Shown: positions 40,567 through 50,732, numbered from the stretch's first letter. The stretch: DNA of 64,000 nucleotides from Ralstonia pickettii DTP0602 (GCA_000471925.1 CP006667.1:4216001-4280000); one strand, 5' to 3'. Numbers and translations are program-made. Notes: generated by a model not told the origin, from the letters alone.

Positions 40567-42099
40567 ATGGCAAGCGAAGTCCAATCCGCTACCCCCGAGC
40601 CGCTCGAGCCGCCCTCGCCCATGGCCGCGCGGCTGGTCTCGTACGGCTTTGCGCGCGAGGCGCCGCTGCTGATCGCGCACCAGCGCGCCGACGGGCTGGA
40701 GGTGTGGGTCAGCCGCGCCACCTCGCCGACCGCGCTGGCCGAAGTGGCGCGCGTGCACGGCGCGCTGCGGCTGCGCGTGCTCGAGCCCGAGGCACTGGAA
40801 CTCGCCATGGCCGATGCCTACAACCGCCAGGACGCCGGCAGCGCCGCGCAGGTGGTGGGCGAAGTGGAAGGCGAGGTCGACCTGTCGCGCCTGATGCAGG
40901 ACATCCCGGCGGTGGAAGACCTGCTCGAGTCCGAGGACGACGCGCCGATCATCCGCATGATCAACGCGCTGCTGACGCAGGCCGCGCGCGAAAACGCGTC
41001 GGATATCCACATCGAGCCGTTCGAGTCGTCGTCGGTGGTGCGCTTCCGCGTGGACGGCACGCTGCGCGACGTGGTGCGGCCCAAGAAGGCGCTGCACGGC
41101 GCGCTGATCTCGCGCATCAAGATCATGGCGCAGCTCGATATCGCCGAGAAACGCCTGCCGCAGGACGGCCGCATCACGCTGCGCGTGGGCGGGCGGCCGG
41201 TGGACGTGCGCGTGTCGACGCTGCCGACCGGGCACGGCGAGCGCGCGGTGCTGCGCTTGCTGGACAAGGAAGCGGGCCGGCTGGACCTGGCCAAGCTCGG
41301 CATGGCGCCGGGCACGCTGCGCGGCTTCGATCACCTGATCAACCAGCCGCACGGCATCGTGCTGGTGACCGGGCCGACCGGCTCAGGCAAGACCACCACG
41401 CTGTACGCGGCGCTGTCGCGGCTGGACTCGCGCACCACCAACATCATGACGGTGGAAGACCCGATCGAGTACGACCTGGACGGCATCGGCCAGACCCAGG
41501 TCAACCCGCGCATCGACATGACCTTCGGCAAGGCCCTGCGCGCGATCCTGCGCCAGGACCCGGACGTGGTGATGATCGGCGAGATCCGCGACCTGGAGAC
41601 CGCGCAGATCGCGGTGCAGGCCTCGCTGACCGGTCACCTGGTGCTGGCGACGCTGCACACCAACGACTCAGCCTCGGCGGTGACGCGTCTGGTCGACATG
41701 GGGATCGAGCCGTTCCTGCTGTCGTCGTCGCTGCTCGGGGTGCTGGCGCAGCGGCTGGTACGGCGCCTGTGCCAGCACTGCAAGCGCGAGGACATGATCG
41801 AAGTGACCGCCGCCGAAGCCGAGGCACTACAGGCGCAGGGCAAGCCGCTGCAGCGCGTCTGGCACCCGGTGGGCTGCGACAAGTGCGCCCAGTCGGGCTA
41901 CCAGGGGCGCATGGGCGTCTATGAGCTGCTGACCGTCGATGACGAGATCCGCACCATGATCCACCGGCAGTCGCCCGAGTCCGAGATCAAGCACGCGGCG
42001 CTGGCGCGCGGCATGCACACCATGCGTGGCGATGCGCAGCGCTGGATCGACAGCGGCGCGACCTCGCTTGAGGAAGTGTTGCGCGTGACGCGCGACTGA
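40567..42099 (+). CDS. gspE: Type II secretion ATPase GspE
   Basis: The 510-residue hexameric ATPase drives the pseudopilus. It has the N1E-type domain, Walker A GPTGSGKT (269-276), an Asp box GEIRDLETAQIA, a His box and the tetra-cysteine zinc motif (CQHC ... CDKC). It lies 9 bp behind gspD and 15 bp before gspF. Confidence 0.97.
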   Translation: MASEVQSATPEPLEPPSPMAARLVSYGFAREAPLLIAHQRADGLEVWVSRATSPTALAEVARVHGALRLRVLEPEALELAMADAYNRQDAGSAAQVVGEVEGEVDLSRLMQDIPAVEDLLESEDDAPIIRMINALLTQAARENASDIHIEPFESSSVVRFRVDGTLRDVVRPKKALHGALISRIKIMAQLDIAEKRLPQDGRITLRVGGRPVDVRVSTLPTGHGERAVLRLLDKEAGRLDLAKLGMAPGTLRGFDHLINQPHGIVLVTGPTGSGKTTTLYAALSRLDSRTTNIMTVEDPIEYDLDGIGQTQVNPRIDMTFGKALRAILRQDPDVVMIGEIRDLETAQIAVQASLTGHLVLATLHTNDSASAVTRLVDMGIEPFLLSSSLLGVLAQRLVRRLCQHCKREDMIEVTAAEAEALQAQGKPLQRVWHPVGCDKCAQSGYQGRMGVYELLTVDDEIRTMIHRQSPESEIKHAALARGMHTMRGDAQRWIDSGATSLEEVLRVTRD

Positions 42100-42113
42100 G
42101 CGGAGCCGCCCGG

Positions 42114-43331
42114 ATGCCAGCCTTCCGCTATGAAGCCGCCGACGCCACCGGCAAAACCGACCGCGGCGTGATCGAGGCCGACAGCCCGCGCCAGGCGCGC
42201 TCGCAGCTGCGCGCGCGCGGGCTGACGCCGCTGACCGTCGATGCGCTGGCCGGCGCCGGCCTGGCGCCGCGCAGCGGCAGCCAGCTGTTCGCGCGCAAGC
42301 TGTCGACGCAGGAGCAGGCGCTGTTCACTCGCCAGCTGGCCAGCCTGATCGTGGCCGGGCTGCCGCTGGATGAGGCGCTGGGCGCACTGGCCGACCAGGC
42401 CGAGCGCCCCTACGTGCACGAACTGCTGGCCGGCATTCGCGCCGAGGTGATGGGCGGCAGCTCGCTGTCGGTGGCGCTGGCGCAGCATCCGCGCGATTTC
42501 CCCGACATCTACCGCGCGCTGGTTTCGGCCGGCGAGCACTCCGGCCACCTGGGGCTGGTGCTGGAGCGACTGGCGGGCTATATCGAGTCGCGCAACACGC
42601 TGGCCTCCAAGATCCGGCTCGCCTTCACCTACCCCGCAATCGTCACGGTGGTGGCGTTCGCGATCGTGATCTTCCTGCTCTCGTACGTGGTGCCGCAGGT
42701 AGTAAGCGTGTTCGCCAATACCAAGCAAAAGCTGCCGACGCTGACCATCATCATGCTGGCGCTGTCGGACTTTGTACGCAACTGGTGGTGGGCGGCGCTG
42801 GCGGTGATCGCGGTCACGGTATTCGCGATCCGCAGCCTGCTGAAACAGCCCGCGGTGCGGCTGGAATGGGACCGCTGGCTGCTGACCGCGCCGCTGCTGG
42901 GCAAGCTGATCCGCGGCTACAACACCGCGCGCTTTGCCGGCACGCTGGCGATCCTGGTGTCGGCCGGCGTGCCGATCCTGCGCAGCCTGCAGGCCGCGGG
43001 CGAAACGCTGACCAACGAGGCGCTGCGCGCCAATGTGGAAGATGCCAACACGCGCGTGCGCGAAGGCGCCTCGCTGGCGCGCGCGCTGGCCGCGCAGAAC
43101 CAGTTCCCGCCGGTGCTGGTGCACCTGATCCGCTCCGGCGAGGCCACCGGCAACCTGCCGGTGATGCTGGACCGCGCTGCGCAGGGCGAGGCGCAGGAAC
43201 TGGAACGGCGCACGCTGTTCCTGACCAGCCTGCTGGAGCCGCTGCTGATCCTGACCATGGGCGTGGTGGTGCTGCTGATCGTGCTGGCGGTGCTGATGCC
43301 GATCATCGAGATTAACCAGCTGGTGCGCTAA
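42114..43331 (+). CDS. gspF: Type II secretion inner-membrane protein GspF
   Basis: The 405-residue platform protein has three membrane helices (about 170-195, 222-240 and 375-400) and two cytoplasmic T2SSF domains. The N-terminal part has FRYEAADATGKTDRGVIEAD and the motif LFTRQLASLIVAGLPLDEAL. It is the last gsp gene of the run and is followed by a terminator. Confidence 0.97.
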   Translation: MPAFRYEAADATGKTDRGVIEADSPRQARSQLRARGLTPLTVDALAGAGLAPRSGSQLFARKLSTQEQALFTRQLASLIVAGLPLDEALGALADQAERPYVHELLAGIRAEVMGGSSLSVALAQHPRDFPDIYRALVSAGEHSGHLGLVLERLAGYIESRNTLASKIRLAFTYPAIVTVVAFAIVIFLLSYVVPQVVSVFANTKQKLPTLTIIMLALSDFVRNWWWAALAVIAVTVFAIRSLLKQPAVRLEWDRWLLTAPLLGKLIRGYNTARFAGTLAILVSAGVPILRSLQAAGETLTNEALRANVEDANTRVREGASLARALAAQNQFPPVLVHLIRSGEATGNLPVMLDRAAQGEAQELERRTLFLTSLLEPLLILTMGVVVLLIVLAVLMPIIEINQLVR

Positions 43332-43335
43332 AGCA

Positions 43336-43364
43336 AAGCGCCGGCACAGGGCCGGCGCTTCTTG
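43336..43364. terminator. Bidirectional terminator between gspF and the NYN gene
   Basis: Stem AGCGCCGGC/GCCGGCGCT (43337-43345 with 43351-43359), loop ACAGG, flanked by short A and T runs. It lies between two convergent genes. Confidence 0.75.
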
Positions 43365-43397
43365 CGCTTGCGGCCGGCATTCCGCCGGCCTGCCATA

Positions 43398-44699
43398 TCA
43401 CTCGGCTTTCTCCTTCTTGCTCGGGCGCTTGCGCGTCTTCCGTGCCGGAGCCGGCGCGGGCGCCGCTTCGGCGGCCGCTTCCTGCCGGGGCAGCACCTCA
43501 GGCTGGGGCTCGATCTGCGCCGTCAGCACCGTCGTGCCCGGCGCAGCAAACACCGACTGGTCGATCGGCCACGGCGTTTCGCTCAGCGTCACATCCGGGC
43601 GGCGCGCGGCGCGCTTGCGCGCGGTGTGGCCCTTGGGGGCGGTCTCGGGCTGCGGCGCGGCCTCGACTACCGGGTCGGCGGCGGGATCCGGCTCGACCGC
43701 ATCGGCGGCGACGAACGGCAGATCGGGCTCGGGTTCGCGGACCTGCACCGGCTCCGGTGCCGCCTCCGGCTGGGACATGACGGGCGCAGGTGGATCCGCG
43801 GGCACGGGCGCCGGTTGCGGCTGGCGGCGCGCTTCAGGCTGTGCCTGGGCCTGCTGGGCCGGGCGCTGCTGCTGCGACTGTTGCGGCTGGGATTGTTGCG
43901 GCTGCGGCTGGCCACGCCCGTCGCTCTCCCCGCCACCCTTGGAACGCTTCTTGAGCCGGATCCAGATAGTCTTGTTGTTGCCGCCGTTGCGGGTCTCGAC
44001 CTCGAACAGGCCGGTGGCTGCCACCAGCTCGGAAAGCTTGCCGTAGCCGTAGTTGCGCGAGTCGAATTCCGGCGCCTGCTTGGCGATATGGTTGCCCATG
44101 CTGCCCAGCGTCAGCCAGCCGTCCTCGTCCGACACCGCCTGCGCCGCGTTCTGCAGCAGGCGCACCAGGCGCGAGTCCTGGCGCAGCTCGCCGGTGCTGC
44201 GCTTGCGCGTGGGCGCGGCGGCCTCGTCGGCCCCCTCCGTATCCGCATCGGCGCGCAGCACGTCCGAGTAGATGAACTTGTCGCAGGCGGTGACGAAGGG
44301 CTTGGGCGTCTTGCGCTCGCCGAACCCGTAGACGGTCAGCCCCTGCTCGCGGATGCGCGAGGCCAGCCGGGTGAAGTCGCTGTCGCTCGAGACGATGCAG
44401 AAGCCGTCGAAGCGCTCCGTGTACAGCAGGTCCATGGCGTCGATGATCATGGCGCTGTCGGTGGCGTTCTTGCCCACGGTGTAGCGGAACTGCTGGATCG
44501 GCTGGATCGAGTGCGACAACAGCCGCTCCTTCCAGCCGGCCAGGTTGGGCCGGGTCCAGTCGCCATAGATGCGCTTGACGGCGGCCACGCCGTACTTGGC
44601 AACCTCGGCCAGCAGGCCTTCGACGATGGCGGGCGCCGCGTTGTCGGCGTCGATCAGCACGGCCAGGGTCGCGGTGCCCTGGCGGGGGGAATTGGTCAT
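43398..44699 (-). CDS. NYN-domain nuclease-like protein with LOTUS domain
   Basis: The 433-residue protein has an N-terminal NYN (PIN-like) domain with the acidic residues of LIDADNA, SAMIIDAMDLLY and SSDSDFTRLASRIRE. A LOTUS/OST-HTH domain follows (about 195-255, DGWLTLGSMGNHIAKQAP). A low-complexity proline/glutamine part and a basic C-terminus end it. NYN-LOTUS proteins are thought to cut or bind RNA. The specific role here is unknown. The ATG at 44699 gives MTNSPRQG. Confidence 0.85.
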   Translation of the reverse strand: MTNSPRQGTATLAVLIDADNAAPAIVEGLLAEVAKYGVAAVKRIYGDWTRPNLAGWKERLLSHSIQPIQQFRYTVGKNATDSAMIIDAMDLLYTERFDGFCIVSSDSDFTRLASRIREQGLTVYGFGERKTPKPFVTACDKFIYSDVLRADADTEGADEAAAPTRKRSTGELRQDSRLVRLLQNAAQAVSDEDGWLTLGSMGNHIAKQAPEFDSRNYGYGKLSELVAATGLFEVETRNGGNNKTIWIRLKKRSKGGGESDGRGQPQPQQSQPQQSQQQRPAQQAQAQPEARRQPQPAPVPADPPAPVMSQPEAAPEPVQVREPEPDLPFVAADAVEPDPAADPVVEAAPQPETAPKGHTARKRAARRPDVTLSETPWPIDQSVFAAPGTTVLTAQIEPQPEVLPRQEAAAEAAPAPAPARKTRKRPSKKEKAE

Positions 44700-45037
44700 G
44701 TTCAGGTATTCGCTGGTTTGCCCGTGCACAGGACAGGCAATCGGAAAGCAGGTTGCACCAGGCTGGCTGTGCAGATGTGGCGCATCGCAGACAGCCTGGC
44801 AGTGACGCGGGCCATCTCGATGCAACGCAGTGTACACGCGAACCCCTGTCCATACGGGAAATCACGGGCGCCACGGGCACGCTTTGTGCTGCATTGCAAG
44901 GTACCGCCAATTTTGTGGCGGTGCTACCATGCCGCGCAGAGACACGACCGCCCTACGCCTTCACAAGAGGCTACGAGGCGGTTGCCCACAACTGTAGGTG
45001 TCGGTGATCCCGACAGCACGCCCATAGAGGAGCACCT
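44700..45037. other. Divergent intergenic region between the NYN and oxidoreductase genes
   Basis: This 338-bp stretch carries the promoters of both genes. I see a ribosome site AGGAG before 45038 but no clear promoter, RNA gene or palindrome. Confidence 0.45.
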
Positions 45038-48000
45038 ATGAATGCCCCCCTGACCCCTCCGGTCAGCGACGCCATCCGCCGCGCGCTCGAAAACGTTTCC
45101 CTCGAAGACAAATACACGCTGGAGCGTGGCCGCATCTATATCAGCGGCACGCAGGCCCTGGTACGCCTGCCGATGCTCCAGCAGGAACGCGACCGCGCTG
45201 CCGGCCTGAACACCGCCGGTTTTATCTCCGGCTACCGGGGCTCGCCACTGGGCGCGCTGGACCTGTCGCTGTGGAAGGCCAAGAAGCACCTCGCCGCGCA
45301 CAACATCGTGTTCCAGGCCGGCCTCAACGAGGACCTGGCCGCGACCTCGGTGTGGGGGTCGCAGCAGGTGAACATGTATCCGGACGCCAAGTTCGATGGC
45401 GTGTTCGGCATGTGGTACGGCAAGGGGCCGGGCGTGGACCGCACCGGTGACGTGTTCAAGCACGCCAACTCGGCAGGATCGTCGAAGCACGGCGGCGTGC
45501 TGGTGCTGGCCGGTGACGACCATTCGGCCAAGTCCTCGACGCTGGCGCACCAGTCCGAGCACATCTTCAAGGCCTGCGGCCTGCCGGTGCTGTATCCGTC
45601 GAACGTGCAGGAGTACCTGGACTACGGCCTGCACGGCTGGGCCATGAGCCGCTACTCCGGCCTATGGGTGGCGATGAAATGCGTGACCGACGTGGTGGAA
45701 TCGTCGGCCTCGGTGGAACTGGATCCGCACCGCGTGCAGATCGTGCTGCCGGACGACTTCATCATGCCGCAGGGCGGCCTGAACATCCGCTGGCCGGACC
45801 CGCCGCTGGAACAGGAAGCACGCCTGCTCGACTACAAGTGGTACGCAGGCCTGGCCTATGTGCGCGCCAACAAGATCGACCGCATCGAGATCGATTCGCC
45901 GCATGCGCGCTTCGGCATCATGACCGGCGGCAAGGCCTACCTCGACACGCGCCAGGCGCTGGCCGACCTGGGCCTGGACGATGCCACCTGCTCGCAAATC
46001 GGCATCCGTCTGTACAAGGTGGGCTGCGTGTGGCCGCTGGAAGCGCACGGCGCGCGCGCCTTTGCCGAAGGCCTGCAGGAAATCCTGGTGGTCGAAGAGA
46101 AGCGCCAGATCATGGAGTACGCGCTCAAGGAAGAGCTGTACAACTGGCGCGACGACGTGCGCCCCAAGGTCTACGGCAAGTTCGACGAGAAGGACAACGC
46201 GGGCGGCGAATGGTCGATCCCGCAAAGCAACTGGCTGCTGCCGGCGCACTATGAGCTGTCGCCGGCGATCATCGCCAAGGCCATCGCCACCCGGCTGGAC
46301 AAATTCGAGCTGCCGATGGACGTGCGCGCGCGCATCACCGCGCGCCTGGCGATCATCGAGGCCAAGGAGAAGGCGCTGGCCACGCCGCGCGTGACCGCCG
46401 AGCGCAAGCCGTGGTTCTGCTCGGGCTGCCCGCACAACACCTCGACCAATGTTCCCGAGGGCTCGCGCGCGCTGGCCGGCATCGGCTGCCACTACATGAC
46501 GGTGTGGATGGACCGCAATACCAGCACCTTCAGCCAGATGGGCGGCGAAGGCGTGGCGTGGATCGGCCAGGCGCCGTTCGCGGGCGACAAGCACGTGTTC
46601 GCCAACCTGGGCGACGGCACCTACTTCCACTCCGGGCTGCTGGCGATCCGCGCGTCGATCGCGGCGAACGTCAACATCACCTACAAGATCCTGTACAACG
46701 ATGCGGTGGCGATGACCGGCGGCCAGCCGGTGGACGGCCAGCTCTCGGTGCGGGACATCGCCTGGCAGGTGCATAGCGAAGGCGCGAAGAAGATCGTCAT
46801 CGTCAGCGACCAGCCGGAGAAGTTCAACGGCGCGATCAAGCTGCCCGAGGGCATCACCATCTATCACCGCGACCAGCTCGACCGCGTGCAGCGCGAACTG
46901 CGTGAAGTGCCGGGCTGCTCCATCCTGCTCTACGACCAGACCTGCGCCACCGAAAAGCGCCGGCGCCGCAAGCGCGGCACGATGGAGGACCCGCAACGCC
47001 GCGCCTTTATCAACGATGCGGTGTGCGAAGGCTGCGGCGACTGCTCGGTCAAGTCCAACTGCCTGTCGGTGGAACCGCTGGAAACTGAATTCGGCACCAA
47101 GCGCCAGATCAACCAGTCGTCCTGCAACAAGGACTTCTCGTGCGTGAACGGCTTCTGCCCGAGCTTTGTCACGGCCGAAGGCGCGCAGGTGCGCAAGCCC
47201 GAGCAGCACGGCGTGTCGATTGGCAGCCTGCCCGCGCTGCCTGAGCCGGAACTGCCGCCGATCCGCCGTGCCTACGGCATTCTCGTAACCGGCGTGGGCG
47301 GCACCGGCGTGGTGACCATCGGCGGGCTGCTCGGCATGGCTGCGCACCTGGAGAACAAGGGCGTCACCGTGCTCGACATGGCGGGCCTGGCGCAGAAAGG
47401 CGGCGCGGTGCTGTCGCACGTGCAGCTGGCCGCGCGCCCGGACGACCTGCATGCCACGCGCATCGCGATGGGCGAGGCGGACCTGGTGATCGGCTGCGAT
47501 GCGATCGTGTCGGCCACCGACGAGGTCATCTCCAAGACCCAGGCCGGCCGCACCCGCGCCGTGGTCAACACCGCGCAGACGCCGACGGCGGATTTCATCA
47601 AGAACCCGAAGTGGCAGTTCCCCGGCCTGTCGGCCGAGCAGGACGTGCGCACCGCCGTGGGCGAGAAGTGCGAGTTCATCAACGCCTCGGGTCTCGCCGT
47701 GGCGCTGCTGGGCGACGCGATCTACACCAACCCGCTGGTGCTCGGCTATGCCTGGCAGAAGGGCTGGATCCCGCTGACGCTGCAAGCGCTGGAGCGCGCC
47801 ATCGAGCTGAACGGCGTGGCTGTCGAGAAGAACAAGGCCGCATTCGACTGGGGCCGCCATATGGCGCACGACCCCGAGCACGTGCTGTCGCTGACCGGCA
47901 AGCTGAAGAACACCGCGGAAGGCGCGGAAGTGGTCAAGATGCCGACTTCGAGCGGCGCGATGCTGGAGAAGCTGATCGCCCGGCGCATGGAGCACCTGGC

Positions 48001-48631
48001 GGCCTACCAGGATGCCGCGTACGCACGCACCTACCGCGAAGCCATCGACCGCGTGCGCGCGGCCGAAAGCGCGCTGGCTGGCAGCGGCAAGTCGCTACCG
48101 CTGACGGAGGCCGCGGCACGCAACCTGGCCAAGCTGATGGCGTACAAGGACGAGTACGAGGTGGCACGGCTCTACACCGACCCTGTCTTCCTCGACAAGC
48201 TGCGTGCCCAGTTCGAGGGCGAGCCGGGCAAGGACTACCAGCTCAATTTCTGGCTGGCGCCGCCGATCAGCGCCAAGCGCGACGACAAGGGCAACCTGAT
48301 CAAGCGCAAGTTCGGTCCCTCGACGATGAAGCTGTTCCGCGTGCTGGCGAAGATGAAGGGGCTGCGCGGCGGGATGTTCGATGTCTTCGGCAAGACCGAG
48401 GAGCGCCGCATGGAACGCGCCCTGATCGGCGAGTATCGTGCGCTGCTGGACGAACTGGTTGCGGGCCTGAGCCTGGCCAACTATGACACCGCGGTAACGC
48501 TGGCGAACCTGCCGGACGATATCCGCGGCTTCGGCCACGTGAAGGAGAACAACCTGAAGGCAGTACGCGGGCGCTGGGCGAAGTTGCTCGAGCAGTTCCG
48601 GCATCCGGAGACGGCGCAGCGCGCTGCCTGA
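45038..48631 (+). CDS. Indolepyruvate ferredoxin oxidoreductase (fused IorA/IorB)
   Basis: The 1197-residue fused enzyme oxidatively decarboxylates aryl or branched 2-oxo acids to acyl-CoA. An N-terminal pyrimidine-binding part has GYRGSPLGALD. A thiamine diphosphate part has CSGCPHNTS and GGEGVAWIG ... NLGDGTYFHSG. A four-cysteine iron-sulfur segment (CEGCGDCSVKSNC) precedes the gamma domain with VGGTGVVTIGGLL. Such single-chain forms are common in betaproteobacteria. AGGAG precedes the ATG. The substrate is inferred from the family. Confidence 0.9.
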   Translation: MNAPLTPPVSDAIRRALENVSLEDKYTLERGRIYISGTQALVRLPMLQQERDRAAGLNTAGFISGYRGSPLGALDLSLWKAKKHLAAHNIVFQAGLNEDLAATSVWGSQQVNMYPDAKFDGVFGMWYGKGPGVDRTGDVFKHANSAGSSKHGGVLVLAGDDHSAKSSTLAHQSEHIFKACGLPVLYPSNVQEYLDYGLHGWAMSRYSGLWVAMKCVTDVVESSASVELDPHRVQIVLPDDFIMPQGGLNIRWPDPPLEQEARLLDYKWYAGLAYVRANKIDRIEIDSPHARFGIMTGGKAYLDTRQALADLGLDDATCSQIGIRLYKVGCVWPLEAHGARAFAEGLQEILVVEEKRQIMEYALKEELYNWRDDVRPKVYGKFDEKDNAGGEWSIPQSNWLLPAHYELSPAIIAKAIATRLDKFELPMDVRARITARLAIIEAKEKALATPRVTAERKPWFCSGCPHNTSTNVPEGSRALAGIGCHYMTVWMDRNTSTFSQMGGEGVAWIGQAPFAGDKHVFANLGDGTYFHSGLLAIRASIAANVNITYKILYNDAVAMTGGQPVDGQLSVRDIAWQVHSEGAKKIVIVSDQPEKFNGAIKLPEGITIYHRDQLDRVQRELREVPGCSILLYDQTCATEKRRRRKRGTMEDPQRRAFINDAVCEGCGDCSVKSNCLSVEPLETEFGTKRQINQSSCNKDFSCVNGFCPSFVTAEGAQVRKPEQHGVSIGSLPALPEPELPPIRRAYGILVTGVGGTGVVTIGGLLGMAAHLENKGVTVLDMAGLAQKGGAVLSHVQLAARPDDLHATRIAMGEADLVIGCDAIVSATDEVISKTQAGRTRAVVNTAQTPTADFIKNPKWQFPGLSAEQDVRTAVGEKCEFINASGLAVALLGDAIYTNPLVLGYAWQKGWIPLTLQALERAIELNGVAVEKNKAAFDWGRHMAHDPEHVLSLTGKLKNTAEGAEVVKMPTSSGAMLEKLIARRMEHLAAYQDAAYARTYREAIDRVRAAESALAGSGKSLPLTEAAARNLAKLMAYKDEYEVARLYTDPVFLDKLRAQFEGEPGKDYQLNFWLAPPISAKRDDKGNLIKRKFGPSTMKLFRVLAKMKGLRGGMFDVFGKTEERRMERALIGEYRALLDELVAGLSLANYDTAVTLANLPDDIRGFGHVKENNLKAVRGRWAKLLEQFRHPETAQRAA

Positions 48632-48648
48632 CCGGCGCCGCATTCCCC

Positions 48649-48680
48649 AACGGCCTCGCTTTGCATGAAGCGAGGCCGTT
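48649..48680. terminator. Bidirectional terminator behind the oxidoreductase gene
   Basis: Perfect 13-bp stem AACGGCCTCGCTT/AAGCGAGGCCGTT (48649-48661 with 48668-48680), loop TGCATG. It lies between convergent genes. Confidence 0.8.
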
Positions 48681-48686
48681 GTGCTT

Positions 48687-49298
48687 TCAGGGCTGTGCGA
48701 GCGTCGCTTCGCCAGGTTTCACATACATCGAATTCTTCGGCTGCGACAGCACGCGCCGCACCATCGGCTCGAAGAACGACAGCGGCAACGTGTCGTAGTC
48801 CGTCATGAAGGCCGCGGCATCATACTTGCGGCAGAACTCCGCGGTGCGCTCGAACAGTTCGGGCTGGCTGCGGTACTGCTCGCGCAGGTTGCGGTCCAGG
48901 CCCAGGTGGTGGAAGAAGTAGTAGCCCTGGAATACGCCATGCTTTTCCACCATCCACAGGTTCTCGGCGCTGACGAAGGGCTTGAGGATGGCAGCGGCGA
49001 TATCGGGATGGTTAAAGCTTCCGAGCGTATCCCCGATATCGTGCAGCAGCGCGCAGACCACGTACTCCTCGTCCTGCCCGTCGCGGTGCGCAAGCGTCGC
49101 GGTCTGCAGCGAATGCGTCAGCCGGTCCACCGGAAAGCCGCCGCAATCGCCGTCGAGCAGGCGCAGGTGCGCCAGCACGCGATCCGGCAGGGCCTGCGCG
49201 AAGGGCATGAACTCGGCGGAGATGGCCGCCCAGTCCTCGCGGGTGCCTTGCTCCATGTGGCTGAAAGTGGCGCGTGCAGGCGCGTGGGTGTCGCTCAT
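48687..49298 (-). CDS. HD-domain protein
   Basis: The 203-residue protein has an HD motif ALLHDIGDTLGSFNH with upstream His and downstream Asp metal ligands (TDYDTLP). Its size and overall pattern resemble HD-fold di-iron oxygenases of the PhnZ type rather than nucleotidases, but this is not certain. Phosphonate genes, which would support PhnZ, are not next to it. A strong ribosome site AAGGAGACC precedes the ATG at 49298. Confidence 0.8.
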   Translation of the reverse strand: MSDTHAPARATFSHMEQGTREDWAAISAEFMPFAQALPDRVLAHLRLLDGDCGGFPVDRLTHSLQTATLAHRDGQDEEYVVCALLHDIGDTLGSFNHPDIAAAILKPFVSAENLWMVEKHGVFQGYYFFHHLGLDRNLREQYRSQPELFERTAEFCRKYDAAAFMTDYDTLPLSFFEPMVRRVLSQPKNSMYVKPGEATLAQP

Positions 49299-49434
49299 GC
49301 TGGTCTCCTTTGTGGGGGCGTGCGCGGTGGCCGCCATCGGTTATGCAATTGTTCCGGGGCATTGTGGCATCCGCAGCCGGGCTACACTGTCAAAAAGCCA
49401 ACAATGTGCGCGTATTGCAGCGCACCACAGCACT

Positions 49435-49854
49435 ATGCTGATCCGCCCCTTCCGCACCGAAGACGAAGACACGATCGTTGCCCTGTGGCAGGCATGCGGC
49501 CTGACGCGCCCGTGGAACGACCCGCATCGCGATATCGCGCGCAAACTGACCGAGCAGCCGGAGCTGTTCCTGGTGGGCGAACTCGGCGGCCAGCCGGTAG
49601 CCTCCGCCATGGTGGGGTTCGACGGGCATCGCGGCTGGGTCTACTATCTGGCAGTACACCCCGAGCTGCAGGGCAAGGGTTACGGACGCATGCTGATGGC
49701 GCATGCCGAACAGCTGCTGGTCGAACGGGGCTGCCCCAAGATCAACCTGCTGGTGCGCGCGGGCAATCGCGCGGTGATCGATTTCTACGACCAGCTGGGC
49801 TACGCGCCCGACGAGGCGGTCAGTCTTGGCAAACGGCTGATCCCGGATATCTAG
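49435..49854 (+). CDS. GNAT-family acetyltransferase (YpeA-like)
   Basis: The 139-residue GNAT enzyme has VYYLAVHPELQGKGYGRMLM (motif A, QGKGYG) and INLLVRAGNRAVIDFYDQLGY. It resembles YpeA, an uncharacterised acetyltransferase. It is divergent from the HD gene. Confidence 0.88.
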   Translation: MLIRPFRTEDEDTIVALWQACGLTRPWNDPHRDIARKLTEQPELFLVGELGGQPVASAMVGFDGHRGWVYYLAVHPELQGKGYGRMLMAHAEQLLVERGCPKINLLVRAGNRAVIDFYDQLGYAPDEAVSLGKRLIPDI

Positions 49855-49885
49855 CAGCCGAGACAGGCTGATGAAAGGAGACGAC

Positions 49886-50236
49886 ATGACCTTCCACGGA
49901 AGCTGCCACTGCGGCGCGATCGCATTCGAGGTCGAAGCCGACAGCATCCCCAGCGTGATCCGATGCAACTGCTCGATCTGCCGCCGCCGCGGCCACCTGC
50001 TGTGGTTCGTGCCGCGCGCGAGCTTCAAGCTCGAGACGCCCGAGAGCAACGCCTCCACCTATCGCTTCAACACCATGAAGATCGCGCACCGCTTCTGCCC
50101 GGTCTGTGGCTGCGGCCCGTATGCGGACGGCCAGGACAAGGACGGCAAGCCGATGGCCGGGGTCAATGTGCGCTGCCTGGACAATGTGGACCTGGACAGC
50201 CTGAAGATCATCGACTATGACGGCCTGCACCACTGA
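49886..50236 (+). CDS. GFA-family (glutathione-dependent formaldehyde-activating-like) protein
   Basis: The 116-residue zinc protein of the GFA/CENP-V fold has cysteine pairs CHCG, CNCSICRRRGH and FCPVCGCG. The start at 49886 is preceded by AAGGAGACGAC; the ATG at 49871 is less likely. GFA folds occur in S-hydroxymethylglutathione chemistry, but most members are uncharacterised. A VOC gene follows 7 bp later, so the two are probably co-transcribed. Confidence 0.85.
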   Translation: MTFHGSCHCGAIAFEVEADSIPSVIRCNCSICRRRGHLLWFVPRASFKLETPESNASTYRFNTMKIAHRFCPVCGCGPYADGQDKDGKPMAGVNVRCLDNVDLDSLKIIDYDGLHH

Positions 50237-50243
50237 CGCCGCC

Positions 50244-50663
50244 ATGTTCCGCATCCTCGGCATCGATCACCTGGTACTGCGCAGCGCCGACGTGGAGGCG
50301 CTGCGGCGCTTCTATGTCGACGTGCTGGGCTGCAGCGTGGAGCGCGAACAGACGGACCTGGGCCTGACGCAGCTGCGCGCGGGCAATGCGCTGATCGACC
50401 TGGTCTCGCTCGACGGCCCGCTGGGCCGTGCCGGCGGCGCGGGTCCCGGCGCGGAAGGGCGCAACCTCGACCACTTCTGCGTGCGCATCGACCCGTTCGA
50501 TGCCGGCGCGCTGCGCGCCTGGCTGGCGCAGCACGGCGTGCAGACGGGAGAGGTGGCGCAGCGCTTCGGCGCCGAGGGCAAAGGGCCGTCGCTCTATGTG
50601 CAGGACCCGGACGGCAACGTCGTCGAACTGAAAGGACCGCCCACACCGGTGACCGCACAGTAA
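50244..50663 (+). CDS. VOC (glyoxalase/bleomycin-resistance) family protein
   Basis: The 139-residue protein has two beta-alpha-beta units and metal ligands at GIDHLVLRSADVEALRRFY, LDHFCVRI and VQDPDGNVVELKG. The substrate is unknown. It ends a small unit with the GFA gene. Confidence 0.85.
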   Translation: MFRILGIDHLVLRSADVEALRRFYVDVLGCSVEREQTDLGLTQLRAGNALIDLVSLDGPLGRAGGAGPGAEGRNLDHFCVRIDPFDAGALRAWLAQHGVQTGEVAQRFGAEGKGPSLYVQDPDGNVVELKGPPTPVTAQ

Positions 50664-50732
50664 CGCGCGCGTCCCACCGCACGGCGCGTGCAGGATCGCT
50701 ACAATTTCCGGCTGGCCCCACGCGCCGCCACC

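Noticed and set aside
45662..47995. 777-codon frame on the minus strand
   Set aside because: It is the opposite strand of the indolepyruvate ferredoxin oxidoreductase gene and is His/Arg-rich without domains.
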